DNA of 64,000 bases from Warburgia ugandensis (GCA_035236585.1 CP141128.1:31044684-31108683), one strand, 5' to 3'; shown: positions 12,686 to 24,039, counted from the first letter of the stretch. Numbers and translations are program-made. The notes: a model not told the origin generated them from the letters alone.

Positions 12686-13080
12686 TGTAATGCCCGAGCA
12701 ATTTACGCTATTTTTGACAAAAATTGGACATTTTATAGGAAATAAACTGAGTTGAATGTTTGATTTTATTTAAAATAGTAAACAAAGGAATTTGTGAGGT
12801 AACTTAGTACCATTAGATTCTACTCAAAAAATGGAATCCAACGCCTCAAAAATCACCCAAAACGGAGTTTGTATGAAGAAGTTAGGTATTTCTGGAATTT
12901 AAACAGAAAACGTTTAAAACAAAAAAGGACGAAAAACACGGGGGGGCCGTTTTGATAATGGCACCCCCTGTTGTCTTCAACCTCTAGACCCTCCCAGAAA
13001 CCCTCGATCCTGATTTTTCTAGAGGGATTTGCCACCGCCAATGGCAGCATAGCCATTGAGGGGCATCGCCATAGCTGGTC

Positions 13081-13088
13081 TATAAAAG
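13081..13088 (+). promoter_or_regulatory. TATA box of solo LTR-A
   Basis: TATAAAAG followed by CCCCATCTCCCC, the same setting as 8076-8083. A solo LTR with an intact TATA region could act as a promoter reading to the right. Confidence 0.65.
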
Positions 13089-13568
13089 CCCCATCTCCCC
13101 TCTCCAAAAACCCAAGTTTTCCAGTGTTTTTTCAGCCGTTTGAGACTAGGGTTTCCGGTAAGATCGGAAACCCGTCTCCTCTCCATTTTTCGACAACGGC
13201 CAGGCCAAAGTCAGCCAGGCCATGCCATTCCTGTCTCCCCATTTCCCCTCTCTTCTCTTTTCCAATCTAGGCAATGGGGTTTCCACCTTGTGCGAGTTTT
13301 TCCGGTGAGCAGGAAGGTCCAGCGTGAAATGGGCACTCCCCAGGCTGCCCAGGTAAGATATCCTTACCTCCCTTCTCTTGGTTCTTCCCCTTTTAGGCTA
13401 GATCCAGGCTGGATCTAGCGTTCTCAGATGTTTTCCAACTGGATTTCCTAGCCAGAAAATGTCCCAAAACGGCTCAGACAACCCTGCACGAGCCAGGCGT
13501 CCCAAGGACACCAAGCACCATGTGCACCTGGGACTGGGTCCCTAGGACGGGTTCCAAGTGTACGATAG

Positions 13569-13908
13569 TGTGTACATTGTCCCAGGTGCAGCCTTCAGGT
13601 GCGCACATGACATGGGGCAAGGGTCCTGGCTCGACCAGGGTGCACGGGGTGCCATGGGAGCTGAGACGCACCACACTACAAGGTGCGTCCATGCGATGAT
13701 GAGCGTCATAGCGCATTGCTTAGGCATGCTTGTGAACGTGCGTACACTGTCCCAGCTACGGCCTTTGGGTACGTGCGCAACATGGGGCACGGGTCCTAGC
13801 TTGACAGGGATGCACGGGGTGCCCTGGGAGCTGAGACGCGCCATGCTATAAGATGCGTCCATGTGATGATGCACGTCATAGCGCGTCACTTGAGCATGCA
13901 TATACGCG
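13569..13908 (+). repeat. 170 bp tandem duplication in the GC-rich cassette of solo LTR-A
   Basis: Two diverged units, about 13569-13738 and 13739-13908, both running from a GTACAYTGTCCCAG word through CATGGGGCA and GAGCTGAGACGC to a GCATGC word. The full-length element's LTRs carry only one unit. The divergence between units shows that the duplication is not recent. Confidence 0.75.
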
Positions 13909-15574
13909 TGCAAAACGCAGTCCCTGGCACGGCCTTTAGGTGCGCACGCACCTAAGGCGATCGCGGTTCAACCAGGATACACGGGTGTCCTGGGAACCGG
14001 GGCACGCGGACTTATTGAGACTTTAAAGTTAGATTATAGGATAAATTATAGAATTTAACTATTGGAAAGTAGATCCATACCACAGGATCTAGCCTGACAA
14101 TGAATTAGGCAAGAACTAGGACCCAATAGGCAGGGCTAGCGGTCTAATGTCTAAATAGACTGAAATTAATTAGGACTCCTTGTATCCATTTATACCCAGG
14201 AGTTTATAAATGAGACTTAGGGACGGGTTGAGCGATAAAGGACCCGACTCCAGGAGACTTTGAGGTAGGTGCTCTATCGCTACTAGACTTTTAAAAAGAG
14301 CCATGATTATTTTGAGACTGCATGTTTTAAAGTATAAGTACATGACTTGTTTAGCATGACTTATTTTATGACTTGTTTAGCATATAAATGACTTTAGCAT
14401 GCATATGATAAATACATTTTGCATAGACATGTTTTGCAAACAATTGCATATATTGCATGATTTGTGAGCATTAAGTTCTTGCAAAAATTGCATGTCCTTG
14501 AGGGTTACCAAAAGACGCTGGAGTGCCAAGGGCCAGGCAGTTGTGAGGGACCCGAAGAGGACAGGTTTTGAATAAAGAGAGGTTTTTTGCTTGTTTGATC
14601 TGATTATGATTTGGGCTGATAAGCTCGTGGGCGCTATGCCGAGAGGTTTGGGTTGGCCTCCCAGCCTCTACCACTACTAGGTGGATTGGGTACCACGCCT
14701 AAAAAGGGCATGTCCCTACATCGACTGCATGTGGTACAGGGGCTACCATTGGTGTCACGGCACTGGGTCGATGTGTCATATGCCCTATGGAGGCTATGAC
14801 GCGTGTCCCTAGGTACCCGAGGACCACACGGCGGTGAGGTCGTGGGCATAGTTGGACCCTATGGTTTTGTGGACTTATTTGCATTGCATATGGCATGATA
14901 TGAGGTTGGTCAACCATACCATACTAGATATCCATAAGTTGGATTCAGTTGAGCATCTAATGCATATCATTATGTTTATGATACATGATACTTTCGACTT
15001 GGATTATGATATTTCTTTAAGTCATCAGTATTCCGGTTTGACTGTGGTTTTTAATATCGATATTGAACATGATCATGCGAACATGCATATGTTTCAATGA
15101 GCACATGATTTTAAACATAGCATGCATTGCAAACCTAGTAGTGATAGACTCCTACTGAGTATAGTATATACTCACCCTATCCTTAACATTTTTCAGGATA
15201 GTTCCACTCACAAATAGACGACACCTCAGGAGATATTAGTGCTACGAGTAAGTGAATTAAAAAGGAGACAGTTATACATGTAAGTAAACTCTCAACCCTT
15301 TAGACATATATTTGTATTAATTTACAGTTGGGCTGTGTGCTATGACTGGAAAGACCTGGGGAAAAACACTTATGATTTCTGAAGTTTTTCAAAAGAAACT
15401 ACTTTGATTATTGTGAAAGCAAATGACACTTGGGGTTTCCAAAATGAGTTTAAAACAAAAGATTTTTCGCTGCATTGCATGGTTTTCATAAAATGGTTTT
15501 CAAATAGGGATGCATCCCGCCTTAGGAATTAGATATTGCATTTAAAAATGCATGGGAAAACTTGGGTCGTCACA

Positions 15575-16169
15575 AAAGAAGTATGAATTGTGGAGTAGAA
15601 ATGAAGTAATCACTTCCAAATAATGGAAGGACAAGGAAAGAGATAATTACCTTCAAATATTGGGAGATTGTTACAAAGAACAATTGTTCAAATTATAAAA
15701 TCCACTCAATATGTCATTTTGATAGATATTCTAAGGACTATACATATTAAGAAAGCTATGTCAAAACTATATATGTTGAAAAGGAATGAGAATGAGTAAT
15801 AGAAATTAGAATGGAAAAATATGAGGTATTGAAAGATTGGTGAAAATGAGGATTAGATTTAGTATACCAGTCAAGTGAAATAGAAGGTTTTTAAACAAAA
15901 GGATAACTCAATTAAGGGTTATTAATCCTTTTGGAAAGTCCAACAAGAATCAACTTAAGTGAATAGAGCATAAGCAAGGTTAGTCATGTGTGAGCATTTT
16001 AATATGAATCAATCGTGTGATTTCTACCTTTGAGGAGAAGGTAGTATGAGAAATGAATGAAAGGAAATAGGATTTCCTTAAGTAGCAAGGCCACATAAGT
16101 AAAACTAGAAAAGAGCTGTGAAAACTCATAAGTGAGTTGATATGCAAATTTTGAGAACAAAATTTTTGT
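15575..16169 (+). mobile_element. LARD-B internal domain, segment 3 (3' end)
   Basis: Continues the internal domain after the solo LTR and aligns by eye with 49980-50556 of the second copy, including the AGGAAGG/GAAGGTAG-type words and a final GAGRAYRAAAT lead-in to the polypurine tract. Non-coding. The 39 bp direct repeat found in the second copy (50129-50206) is single here, near 15740. Confidence 0.8.
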
Positions 16170-16176
16170 AAGGGGG
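16170..16176 (+). other. Polypurine tract of LARD-B
   Basis: AAGGGGG followed by TTAGAT and then the LTR start at 16183. The equivalent tract in the second LARD copy is AAGCGGGG at 50559-50566. It marks the internal/3' LTR boundary. Confidence 0.75.
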
Positions 16177-16580
16177 TTAGATTATAACACCCCTAACTTT
16201 TGTAAGGAGATTGAATAAATAATGGAATTAAAAATTTCAAGGCAAATCAGGCTGGAATATTATGGTTGCTAAAAAATACACTTCTCATAGAAGTATAATA
16301 AATATATAAGACATGTATAATTTAAAGCATACTTGACAAACCCTTCAGAATGACTTTAAGCACGTCAAATTCTGAGTTTAGATGAAAAATCTTTATTTTC
16401 TCTATTTCTAAGGGTAAAATGGTAATTTTACTAACAGCCAAAAAACATGTCGTCATGAGTCAAACCACTACTAGTTGTTAGTGGAGAAAAAGGTGGTAGT
16501 GGGAATCCAAAGGCAATTTAATAATAAAAAGAAATCAAATATGATAATTACATGTAATCATGGAAAATTCCAAAAACCAC

Positions 16581-16588
16581 TATAAATA
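16581..16588 (+). promoter_or_regulatory. TATA box of LTR-B (3' LTR)
   Basis: TATAAATA about 400 bases into the LTR. The same motif at the same place occurs in the solo LTR-B (32788-32795) and in the LTR-C copies (35891, 37833, 51130). Confidence 0.7.
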
Positions 16589-19500
16589 GCTCATAAAATT
16601 CCCAACAATTCTCCTAATGTTCTTCATGAGGTCTCCTAGAATTCGCCAAAATCTCAGCTCCAAAATCCTCCCCAATTACTCTTTCTTCATCTCTTTCTCT
16701 CTTATTCTCTATGGGCATGTACCTAGACTCACCCGAGTAAATGACCCCATGTCTACATCGAGCACGACCAGGGACACGTCATCCATGATGAACTAGGGTT
16801 TTTGCCTAGGAAACCCTAATCCAATCACCCATTCAATTCCACTTTTCAGAATCCAATCTCCACTTGTGGATCTGTTTGGAATGAGGAGATCTACAAAACC
16901 CCTAAAATTTCATGATGATCCAATAGTTGGATCTACAAAAAAATCAAAATGAAAGTCAAGCACGGTACTCATTCCATCTTGAACAAGTTATATGCATTTT
17001 TTTCGACAAATTTGGCTGTTAAATGGTGATCCTACATTGTAGAATGTCTACAGCATAGGGTGATATTCAAAAGCCCCATAGTCCTAGACCTTCCTCGGCA
17101 ACGGAACCAAAGAAATGAAGGACTGAATGTATTACCAGCAGTTGGATACAAAGGATGGAGGAGATTCGATGATGGGTGATCCAACAATCTAGATCTAGAC
17201 CATCTAGCCTATAGCCAGTCACCTCTGCTCAACTACGTAGAATAGGCAATAACAAGCGAGGGCCGGTGGTCGTCCCTGCACCTATAAACCCAGATTTGAT
17301 CTGGGCTGTCCAAATTTTAACTAAAATCTTAATTCTTCAATTAAGAGCTCAATTTAGCTGTGATTCTAGATCTGAAAGTTTCTTTAGAATTCTTGTCACT
17401 TGTAGAAGTTACTGAACTAATAAGACCTATGTTTTCAATTGTATTTACTTGTGATAATTAGCAAAACCCATACCAACAATAGTGGAACATGATCCAGATG
17501 ACTTTAAAATGAAAATCTGAACTAATAGATGGGTTTATGAGGTCTCAAAAACCTATGGATCATGATCACAATAAGATTTCCATATATCTAGATCAAGAAT
17601 TAAATGAAAACAATAAGATCAATATTCAATCTTCAAAATAGGCTAAAATCTTAAAATTCCAATCATGATCTCAATTTAACTCCAAATTGAGATCGAAAAG
17701 ATGGATTGGATTCCTCTTGACAAGGAGAACCTACTGACCTAATAAAATCATAAGTTTAATTCAATAAATGTTCTGAATCTAAGAAGATAAGTGTACTAAC
17801 ATCCTTGATCTACAAGATCTGGGATGATCAGACCATTCAAACCATGTTGGATGATGATCTAATAATACAGTAACTTAAATAAATGCATTATAAGTACTTG
17901 AATTAGTAGATCTTAAGAGATATTTCCTTAAAAGTAGTAAAATCCATTAAAATGAATGGTAATCTCCTTGATCAAGGAGGATTGGATAGCATGGAAGTTT
18001 TTGAATGATGATATGAAGTTAATATCATATGGATTGATGGATTTGATAATGATGATTTGGGATAGATTAAGATTTGTGCCCTTAAATTGGATAAAATGAC
18101 TTGAGATCTTCTTGATTGGTTGGATCAAGAAGGATCAACTCGTTTGACGAGAGGCATCAATGGTCTAATGATGAAATTACATTAAGAAGATGTATTAGAT
18201 CTAAAGGAAAATGAAAAGATCAAGATCTAACCCAAAAAGAGATGAAAAATGAATAGAAATCAACTATGACCGTTGGATCATGATGAATAGTTATGGCATG
18301 TTAAATTTTCATTTGAATTGTTGAATGTTAATATCATCCTTTTATTGCTTAGTAGATTTAATTATTTAATTATTTATGTTTTAATGCTTATGTTATGAAA
18401 ATTACATTAAAAATGTAATTAAATGAAAATTTGAGTTGAAGGACAATTACATGGAATGAATGACATGAACTTAATGGTAGTAAGGGCCATATTTAATAGG
18501 ATAATATAAGGAATATCATTCGTTGGCCTAAATTAGGAGATAATGAAACTCCATGAATGACATTTTAATATTCATGGATTTAATTAAAATCAATTAGAAT
18601 GAGTACTTATGGTTGAAATGCTCATTGGAACCTTATGAAAGGTTGAGCTAAGGTCACTCTAGTGGATGATGAACATGGTGGTTAAAGGGGTTCTCTAATA
18701 AAGCCTCTCTCTTCTCCTACCTTCCGTTGACATTTGTGAGATCTAAACGGCTCCTTACATGAGGATTGAAGTAAGCACTTTGTGTTCAACCATTCAGCTA
18801 GTAAGCCTTAGCCAATTTGACATAAGTGGAGTTGTCTAGACTTAGGATGGAATAAACTATCCTCAATCAGTAAAACATTAGCTGATTGAGTAATAATAAA
18901 AAGGGCATAAAAGGTTAGTAAATTATCTAATCTTAATAAAAATTGCAAATAAGATAAGGAAGATCAAACAAGACTCATGAGAGATCTTAAAAGATCACAA
19001 ACAAAAAGAAAATAAATATAATGTAGATTGTAGTATGAGTTTACTTATAGTGTATATTGTGAACTTAGAAGGTTTGAAACCTTGATCATATATGATTCAA
19101 GGAAAGTTAGGGCATCCCTCATAGAATAACCCAAATACATGTAGAAAGAATACTTGTATAGAGGAATAACTTTATACGTATGGTTTAATAGATGTATGAA
19201 TCTAGACCATGATGGACAATATGGAGTGAATACCACTTGAGATGTATGAATCAAGACCATGATACTACTTTGAGGTAGGTGGATGTACAAGAATGTATTA
19301 AGGATTCATGTGTATACATACATGATCTTCTGTCTAGAATTATAGACCTTCATGATATAAGTATATTTGATACCTTAGCATGATAATGATCCAACTACAT
19401 GATCCAACTAAGTGAACCAACCCCACGATCAAATTCAACTGATCCAATATAAGGATCTAATCAAATGAGGTGAAAGTAATGAGATGTGTTAACTAAGGAT

Positions 19501-20186
19501 ACTTTAAGAATAGGGCATAGAAAATATTCCAGCCTTAGTTAAACAAACACATCGTTTAATTTGTACAATGTATTTTACATTCAAGCATGGCGGCTTGCGA
19601 TTTTGTTTTACACAGTACTACGACTAAGGATGCTATGCTATGGAAGTTATGAAGGTTTGGCCACCCACTTTCTGAAATTTATGTGATGGATATCATGCCC
19701 GAAGAGAGGCTAAATGTAGGGTGGGGCAATCATGGGAAGGCCGCTACTATGACAGCCATGGTCCCCCCATGCGGACATGGAGTTGTTATTTCCATAGTTG
19801 GTATCAGTAGATGATTATGCAGTTATCTGGGCATGTTGTATTGATTAAGACTGTGGCATAGTAGTCCTAATGTATTTTGCATTATGATGCACATATGATA
19901 GGCATAGTGAAATGCCATGGCATGATGAGATGCCACTACATGAGTTCTTGAAAAGAAAATCCCCATATGAGAATTGGTTGAATATTGATCTCCTAGGAAA
20001 AAGTATTGTCAGGGGAAGGAATAAGTTTTGAGCAATCTTCACTATTTTAACTAATTTTAATAACGTATATACTCTATGTTGAGATAACTCATGAGTAGAT
20101 AACCATGATGGAATAATGACTGACGTATGTATTCTTATATTGGTGAAGTAGTATATTTTGTTTCCCCTACCAAGCATAGCTTGTTG

Positions 20187-20220
20187 AGATATTGTATATG
20201 TTTCAATGTTTACAATATCT
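20187..20220 (+). other. Conserved LTR stem-loop (LTR-B, 3' LTR)
   Basis: AGATATTGTA (20187-20196) and TACAATATCT (20211-20220) are perfect 10-base arms. Relative to the 5' LTR the outer stem is kept while the inner AAA/TTT pairs are partly lost. Confidence 0.68.
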
Positions 20221-20638
20221 CAGATACAGAGAAAGGAGAATTAGGAGCTCAAGACTTAAGAAGATTTGGAAGAATAATCAATCTGTGTACATCCCTTGAA
20301 GACATGTATTTTTATTTTGAGGGCATTGTATTGTATTAAGAGTTTTTATTGTATGGTGAGGTTTGAAATTTGGATTATATAATTTGGACAAGTATTGTAC
20401 TGGTATCGAGCTGTACGGTGAACCACTAGATGGATTTTGGAATTTAATAAAAATATATTCCTGCAATGGAATTTTATCTTGTACAAAAATTCTACTTATG
20501 TTATGTATGAAGTGACAACATGGGATTTTCAAAAGAAGTTTTAAAGAAAAGAATTTTCTCTACTTTGTTTTATGAAATTTTTTTACTACTAAGGGCGCCT
20601 GCCTTTGAAAAATGTATTACAAAATGTGTTACAAAAGC

Positions 20639-21610
20639 TAGGGTTATAACTTGATTCTTTCAATCAATGAAAAGTTTATGCTTCAATGATGAATTGCTCA
20701 TTCTTATGGTTTTCTTATTTGTTTCTAATTTATTTTTTCATGCCTGCTAGTTGTTCCTTTCATGCTTAATTGCTTTTGTTTTAGCTGAAATTAGTTACAA
20801 TTGAATCTCACACAAATTGCACACTTGAACCTTGCACACAAACCCATGGTTCATGCACATATTTTTGAAGTGTCTCTTTAAAATTTTAGTTTTTTTTGGC
20901 TAGTTGTTCATGAATCCCATTCATATATTCCATCTAGGTTAGTTTGCAACTTTTTCCATGCTTTTAGATCTCATAATCATGTGCACTGTGCTTTCCATTC
21001 TTGCCTTTAATTCATGCATTATCAATGTAATGAATCATTCACATTCCACTTTGGATTAGTGCATATTTGTTGGCTCTTAATACTTTAGTTTTCTTGTTTA
21101 GTTTAGGTTCCATGCATTAATCTATTAATTTCATGCATTCCATGTTTGGTTAGTTTACATCTAGGTTCGTGCATACTCTCATGCTTAATTCATGCAGTTT
21201 AGGTCACTTTATTTCATGCAATTTTCATGTTTAAATCATGCATCATGTTAGTTTTGCTTATATATTATCCATTTTGTGAGGTTATGTGGGATTATTCCAT
21301 AGAATTAGTAAGGAATAATCTAGCATGATCACATAAACCAAATTATATATACCTTACAATACTCATTTTACTTTTTGTATTCTCTATGTTCATTCTATGC
21401 CTCAATATGTCTTGTACCAAATAAAGTGCTCTTTAAGGGGGTCAATAATAGATTTAGTGATTTAAGATTATGTCTGGTGGACTTTTCCTAGTTTAATGTG
21501 GCAAAAAACATACTTAATTGATATACACATCAACATCAGACTTGATAACATTTTTCTTCTCCTTTGGTCATTGTAGTTATACTATTTATAATAATAAAAC
21601 ATGCCAGGAT
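20639..21610 (+). repeat. Repeat D, copy 1 (flank of the 3' LTR-B)
   Basis: AT-rich non-coding sequence with many TTCATGCA-like words. By eye it is collinear with 46104-47094, and both copies directly follow the end of an LTR-B. Copy 1 has lost about a dozen bases near its start relative to copy 2. Homology stops at CATGCYAGGATAG in both copies. The shared LTR/flank junction implies that the LTR-B plus its flank were duplicated together. Confidence 0.75.
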
Positions 21611-21901
21611 AGCCTCTTCAATGTCCTCCTTAGCTACTCCCTGAGTATATATATATATATATATAGGTACAAAATAGAGATGGTCCCTAAGTATACCAAC
21701 AACAACAAAGCTAAGGATATAAAAAGAAAAACATGGCCTACTAGTAGAGTGCATCTCATCCTAATAAAATCATGTCTCATCTACTCAAATCATGTTCATA
21801 TATCCAAACAAAATAAAAAAACATTCCAATCATACTCATCCATGCATAAATCCATCAAAACCATGAACTAGATTCATAATATCGGCCTAGAAAAGCTTGC
21901 T
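21611..21901. other. Unassigned AT-rich stretch with a short AT run
   Basis: Between repeat D and the TTC-rich duplication. It includes an alternating TA run at about 21646-21665. The overlapping open frames (one plus, one minus) run through this simple sequence and match nothing I recognise. Confidence 0.4.
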
Positions 21902-22158
21902 TTTTCCTTTACTCCTCTTTCTTCTATCAAATCGGGTTTTCACACTTGTGCTCGAATCTGCGCATCGTTAGCATCAAACATTGATGGCAGCCTGGTTGAC
22001 TATCTTTCTCCTCCTCTCTTTCTCTCCTTCTTCCCCTTCTTCTTCTTTTACATCTTTTTCTTCTCCACTTTCTTCTCATTGTCATTTTTTTCTCACCTAA
22101 GCACTGGCAGCTTGGATCAACCCCTCTTTTTCCTCCTCTCTTCCTCTCCTTCTCCCCC

Positions 22159-22213
22159 TTCTTCTTCTTCTTCTTCTTCTTCTTCTTCTTCTTCTTCTTC
22201 TTCTTCTTCTTCT

Positions 22214-22236
<23 letters not shown>
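22159..22236. repeat. Microsatellite (CTT)n, unit 1, about 26 repeats
   Basis: An uninterrupted CTT run followed by a few interrupted repeats. On the minus strand it is a (GAA) array, a sequence able to form triplex structures. Confidence 0.95.
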
Positions 22237-22246
<10 letters not shown>

Positions 22247-22523
22247 CCCACTTATTCTCACTACTGATTTTCCTTTACTCCTCTTTCTTCTATCAAATCG
22301 GGTTTTCACACTTGTGCTCGAATCTGCGCATCGTTAGCATCAAACATTGATGGCAGCCTGGTTGACTATCTTTCTCCTCCTCTCTTTCTCTCCTTCTTCC
22401 CCTTCTTCTTCTTTTACCTCTTTTTCTTCTCCACTTTCTTCTCATTGTCATTTTTTTCTCACCTAAGCACTGGCAGCTTGGATCAACCCCTCTTTTTCCT
22501 CCTCTCTTCCTCTCCTTCTCCCC

Positions 22524-22555
22524 CTTCTTCTTCTTCTTCTTCTTCTTCTTCTTCT

Positions 22556-22614
<59 letters not shown>

Positions 22615-22616
22615 TC
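22524..22616. repeat. Microsatellite (CTT)n, unit 2, interrupted by CCT
   Basis: Same array as in unit 1 but interrupted by CCT at about 22578 and 22601, which makes it longer overall and less pure. Confidence 0.95.
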
Positions 22617-22648
22617 CTCTTTCTTCTCCCACTTATTCTCACTACTGA

Positions 22649-23219
22649 TTTTCCTTAGCTACACACAGTGGTCTAGGCATTGTCAATTGGTGTTGAATGG
22701 GCATCGTCAACATCAAATGGGCATCGTCGGCGTCAGTCCTCTCTTCCCCTCCTCTCTCTTCTCTCTCCTTTCTTTTCTCTGATTGGCTCTGCTAGGGTTT
22801 TTCCTCTCCTGTCAAGTTTTTGAAAATAGACATGCTTTGTTCTTTTTTCATCAACTAAGAGACTTAAGTGGGAGGGGGTACCATTATCAAAATGGCCCCT
22901 CTATTTATTTAATAAATTTAACTTCAAAATATTTCACACTTGAAAATTATATTGTTTTTACTACTTAATTATTTAGTTATATAATTACAATAAAAAAATA
23001 TATGAGAGCTACTCAATTCTCAAATTTTTACTAGTGGGGCCTACTATGTGAAATTACCAGATTGCCTATTTCAAGAAAATTAAAAAAGTATTCTTTTGAA
23101 TTTTGATTTTAGCAAACTTAGTGTTATTGGTGTAATTTTTCCATGTTACATAATGATTAGTGTAAATTTAAAAATAAAATATGTTACATAATGATTTGTG
23201 TAAATTTGGTTGATAGTTC
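22649..23219. other. Unassigned stretch with a minus-strand LTR-like fragment
   Basis: Mostly AT-rich sequence without a gene. Around 22870-22898 the minus strand reads GGGGCCATTTTGATAATGG then TACCCCC, which is the block seen in LTR-A (near 7966 and 12947), LTR-E (near 25197) and LTR-A' (near 61952). This suggests that about 21.9-22.9 kb is a remnant of a related LTR on the minus strand, with the GA-rich arrays in its leader. This is a weak inference from one motif. Confidence 0.35.
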
Positions 23220-23400
23220 TTTGTTCTAAATTTGGTTGTACATAATGAAGTTGTTTAGTGGAAATGATTTTAGTAGTGTATACTTTTAAAGCCGTTTAGT
23301 GATAAATGACTTTTAAAAGTATATATAATTAAAGTCATTTAAATATAAACAACTTTAAAAGTAGTAGCGTTTTAATGTTGTTTACACTAAATGAATTTAT
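23220..23400. repeat. Candidate CACTA subterminal repeats (left end of the CACTA relic)
   Basis: GTTTAGTG occurs at 23253-23260 and 23294-23301 and its inverted form CACTAAAT at 23385-23392, mixed with ACTTTTAAAAGT-type palindromes (23309-23320) and AAAGTCATTT/AAACAACTTT words. Such clustered direct and inverted words are typical of the subterminal regions where plant En/Spm elements bind their TNPA-like protein. The location beyond the 3' end of the minus-strand relic gene fits. I could not find a clean terminal CACTA inverted repeat. Confidence 0.45.
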
Positions 23401-23833
23401 ATACTATTTTTATTCAAATTATATATATATTATGTTAGTACTTTACAATATCTAACATTTGATACACAATGAAACTGATTTTTTTTAATAGTCAACATTG
23501 ATTCATGCATTTTTATACACACATATAGCTCACATATCAATCCATATAGCTAATGTCAAAAGAGCTAATTATAAATATCAAATTATGTATATTGTAACTC
23601 ACTAATACAATTGACATTCCCCTAACTACATATAAGTTTCAAACCCAAGCACCCTCCTCGCCATTCTAACGCACATAATCCTCATTCTCACCAAGTACTA
23701 CATCAATTGATGGGATTGTTTTGGTAATAAAAGCATAATCTATTTCAATATCTCCTAGGGCATCTTCATCATAAAAATCTCTCGAATAGGATGATAAAAT
23801 ATTTGACCATCTCTTAACACATGAAAAAACTAA
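23401..23833. other. No gene seen (3' flank of the CACTA relic)
   Basis: AT-rich sequence between the subterminal repeats and the last recognisable exon. It probably holds the 3' end of the relic gene, too decayed to delimit. Confidence 0.35.
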
Positions 23834-23838
23834 AAGCT

Positions 23839-23949
23839 TACTTATTTATAATTTCTATGAGGGCGAGATGGATGTGCGATCCACAAGAATAAAAAAAAAA
23901 AAAAGCATGCCCACCGTGCACATCCAAAACGGGTAGCACCCAATGAGAC
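23839..23949 (-). pseudogene. CACTA relic exon: Ulp1-like protease, HWVL segment
   Basis: Opens after a TTTATGTAG acceptor (AG at 23950-23951) and reads SHWVLPVLDVHGGHA before an A/T homopolymer (23891-23904, T on the minus strand) that codes for a run of phenylalanines and probably shifts or pads the frame. It then continues SCGSHIHLALIEIINK. The HW pair is where Ulp1/C48 cysteine peptidases carry the catalytic histidine, and LD a few residues later is near the usual catalytic Asp. The catalytic Cys exon was not identified. Confidence 0.65.
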
Positions 23950-24039
23950 CTACATAAACAGTCATATGAATTGTAATGGAAGTTGACAATCCTTAAGTAT
24001 AGAATAAGTTGGCAAGAAAACAAAAAAATTAAAACTTAC

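Larger units (their letters stand above)
12686..15574 (+). mobile_element. Solo LTR-A nested in LARD-B
   Basis: A single LTR-A, from TGTAATGCCC to GTCGTCACA, flanked by a perfect five-base duplication AAAGA (12681-12685 and 15575-15579). No second LTR, primer site or internal domain is attached, so it is the product of LTR-LTR recombination. The second LARD copy has the uninterrupted site with a single AAAGA at about 49980. This copy carries a 170 bp tandem duplication inside its GC-rich cassette, and its cassette hairpin arm is broken near 13498. Confidence 0.93.
1..20638 (+). mobile_element. LARD-B: large non-coding LTR retrotransposon (5' end outside window), carrying nested insertions
   Basis: The element is delimited by a 5' LTR ending at 1444, a primer site at 1447, a polypurine tract at 16170-16176 and a 3' LTR at 16183-20638. 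When the nested family-A element (1891-10435) and the nested solo LTR (12686-15574) are removed, the internal domain is about 3.3 kb and I find no gag, protease, RT or integrase motif in it. LTRs of about 4.5 kb with a non-coding internal domain of about 3.3 kb fit the published LARD class (large retrotransposon derivatives), which need a helper element for mobility. The AAGGGGG tract followed directly by a TGTAACACCC-type LTR is the arrangement seen in plant Tekay/Del-type gypsy elements, so a chromovirus helper is my inference. A second, 5'-truncated copy of the same internal domain lies at 47.2-50.6 kb. Confidence 0.8.
16183..20638 (+). repeat. LTR-B, 3' LTR of LARD-B
   Basis: Starts TATAACACCCC (the usual TG has become TA) and aligns with the solo LTR-B that starts at 32226. 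It carries a TATA box at 16581-16588 and the conserved stem-loop at 20187-20220. Its last 13 or so bases and the expected target duplication are missing: the match to other LTR-B ends stops at about 20638, where flanking repeat D begins. Long open frames inside are not maintained in the other LTR-B copies. Confidence 0.88.
21902..22648. repeat. Tandem duplication of 366 and 381 bp containing TTC arrays
   Basis: Unit 1 is 21902-22267 and unit 2 is 22268-22648; the pair starts TTTTCCTTTACTCC and is nearly identical apart from the length and purity of the TTC array. Each unit includes a non-simple part (words such as CGAATCTGCGCATCG and GATGGCAGCCTGG). The poly-serine (plus) and poly-arginine (minus) open frames are products of the array, not genes. 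The near-identity suggests a recent duplication. Confidence 0.88.

Noticed and set aside
22079..22648. Poly-serine and poly-arginine proteins
   Set aside because: They are translations of the TTC/GAA microsatellite; the frame outside the array is short and not conserved.
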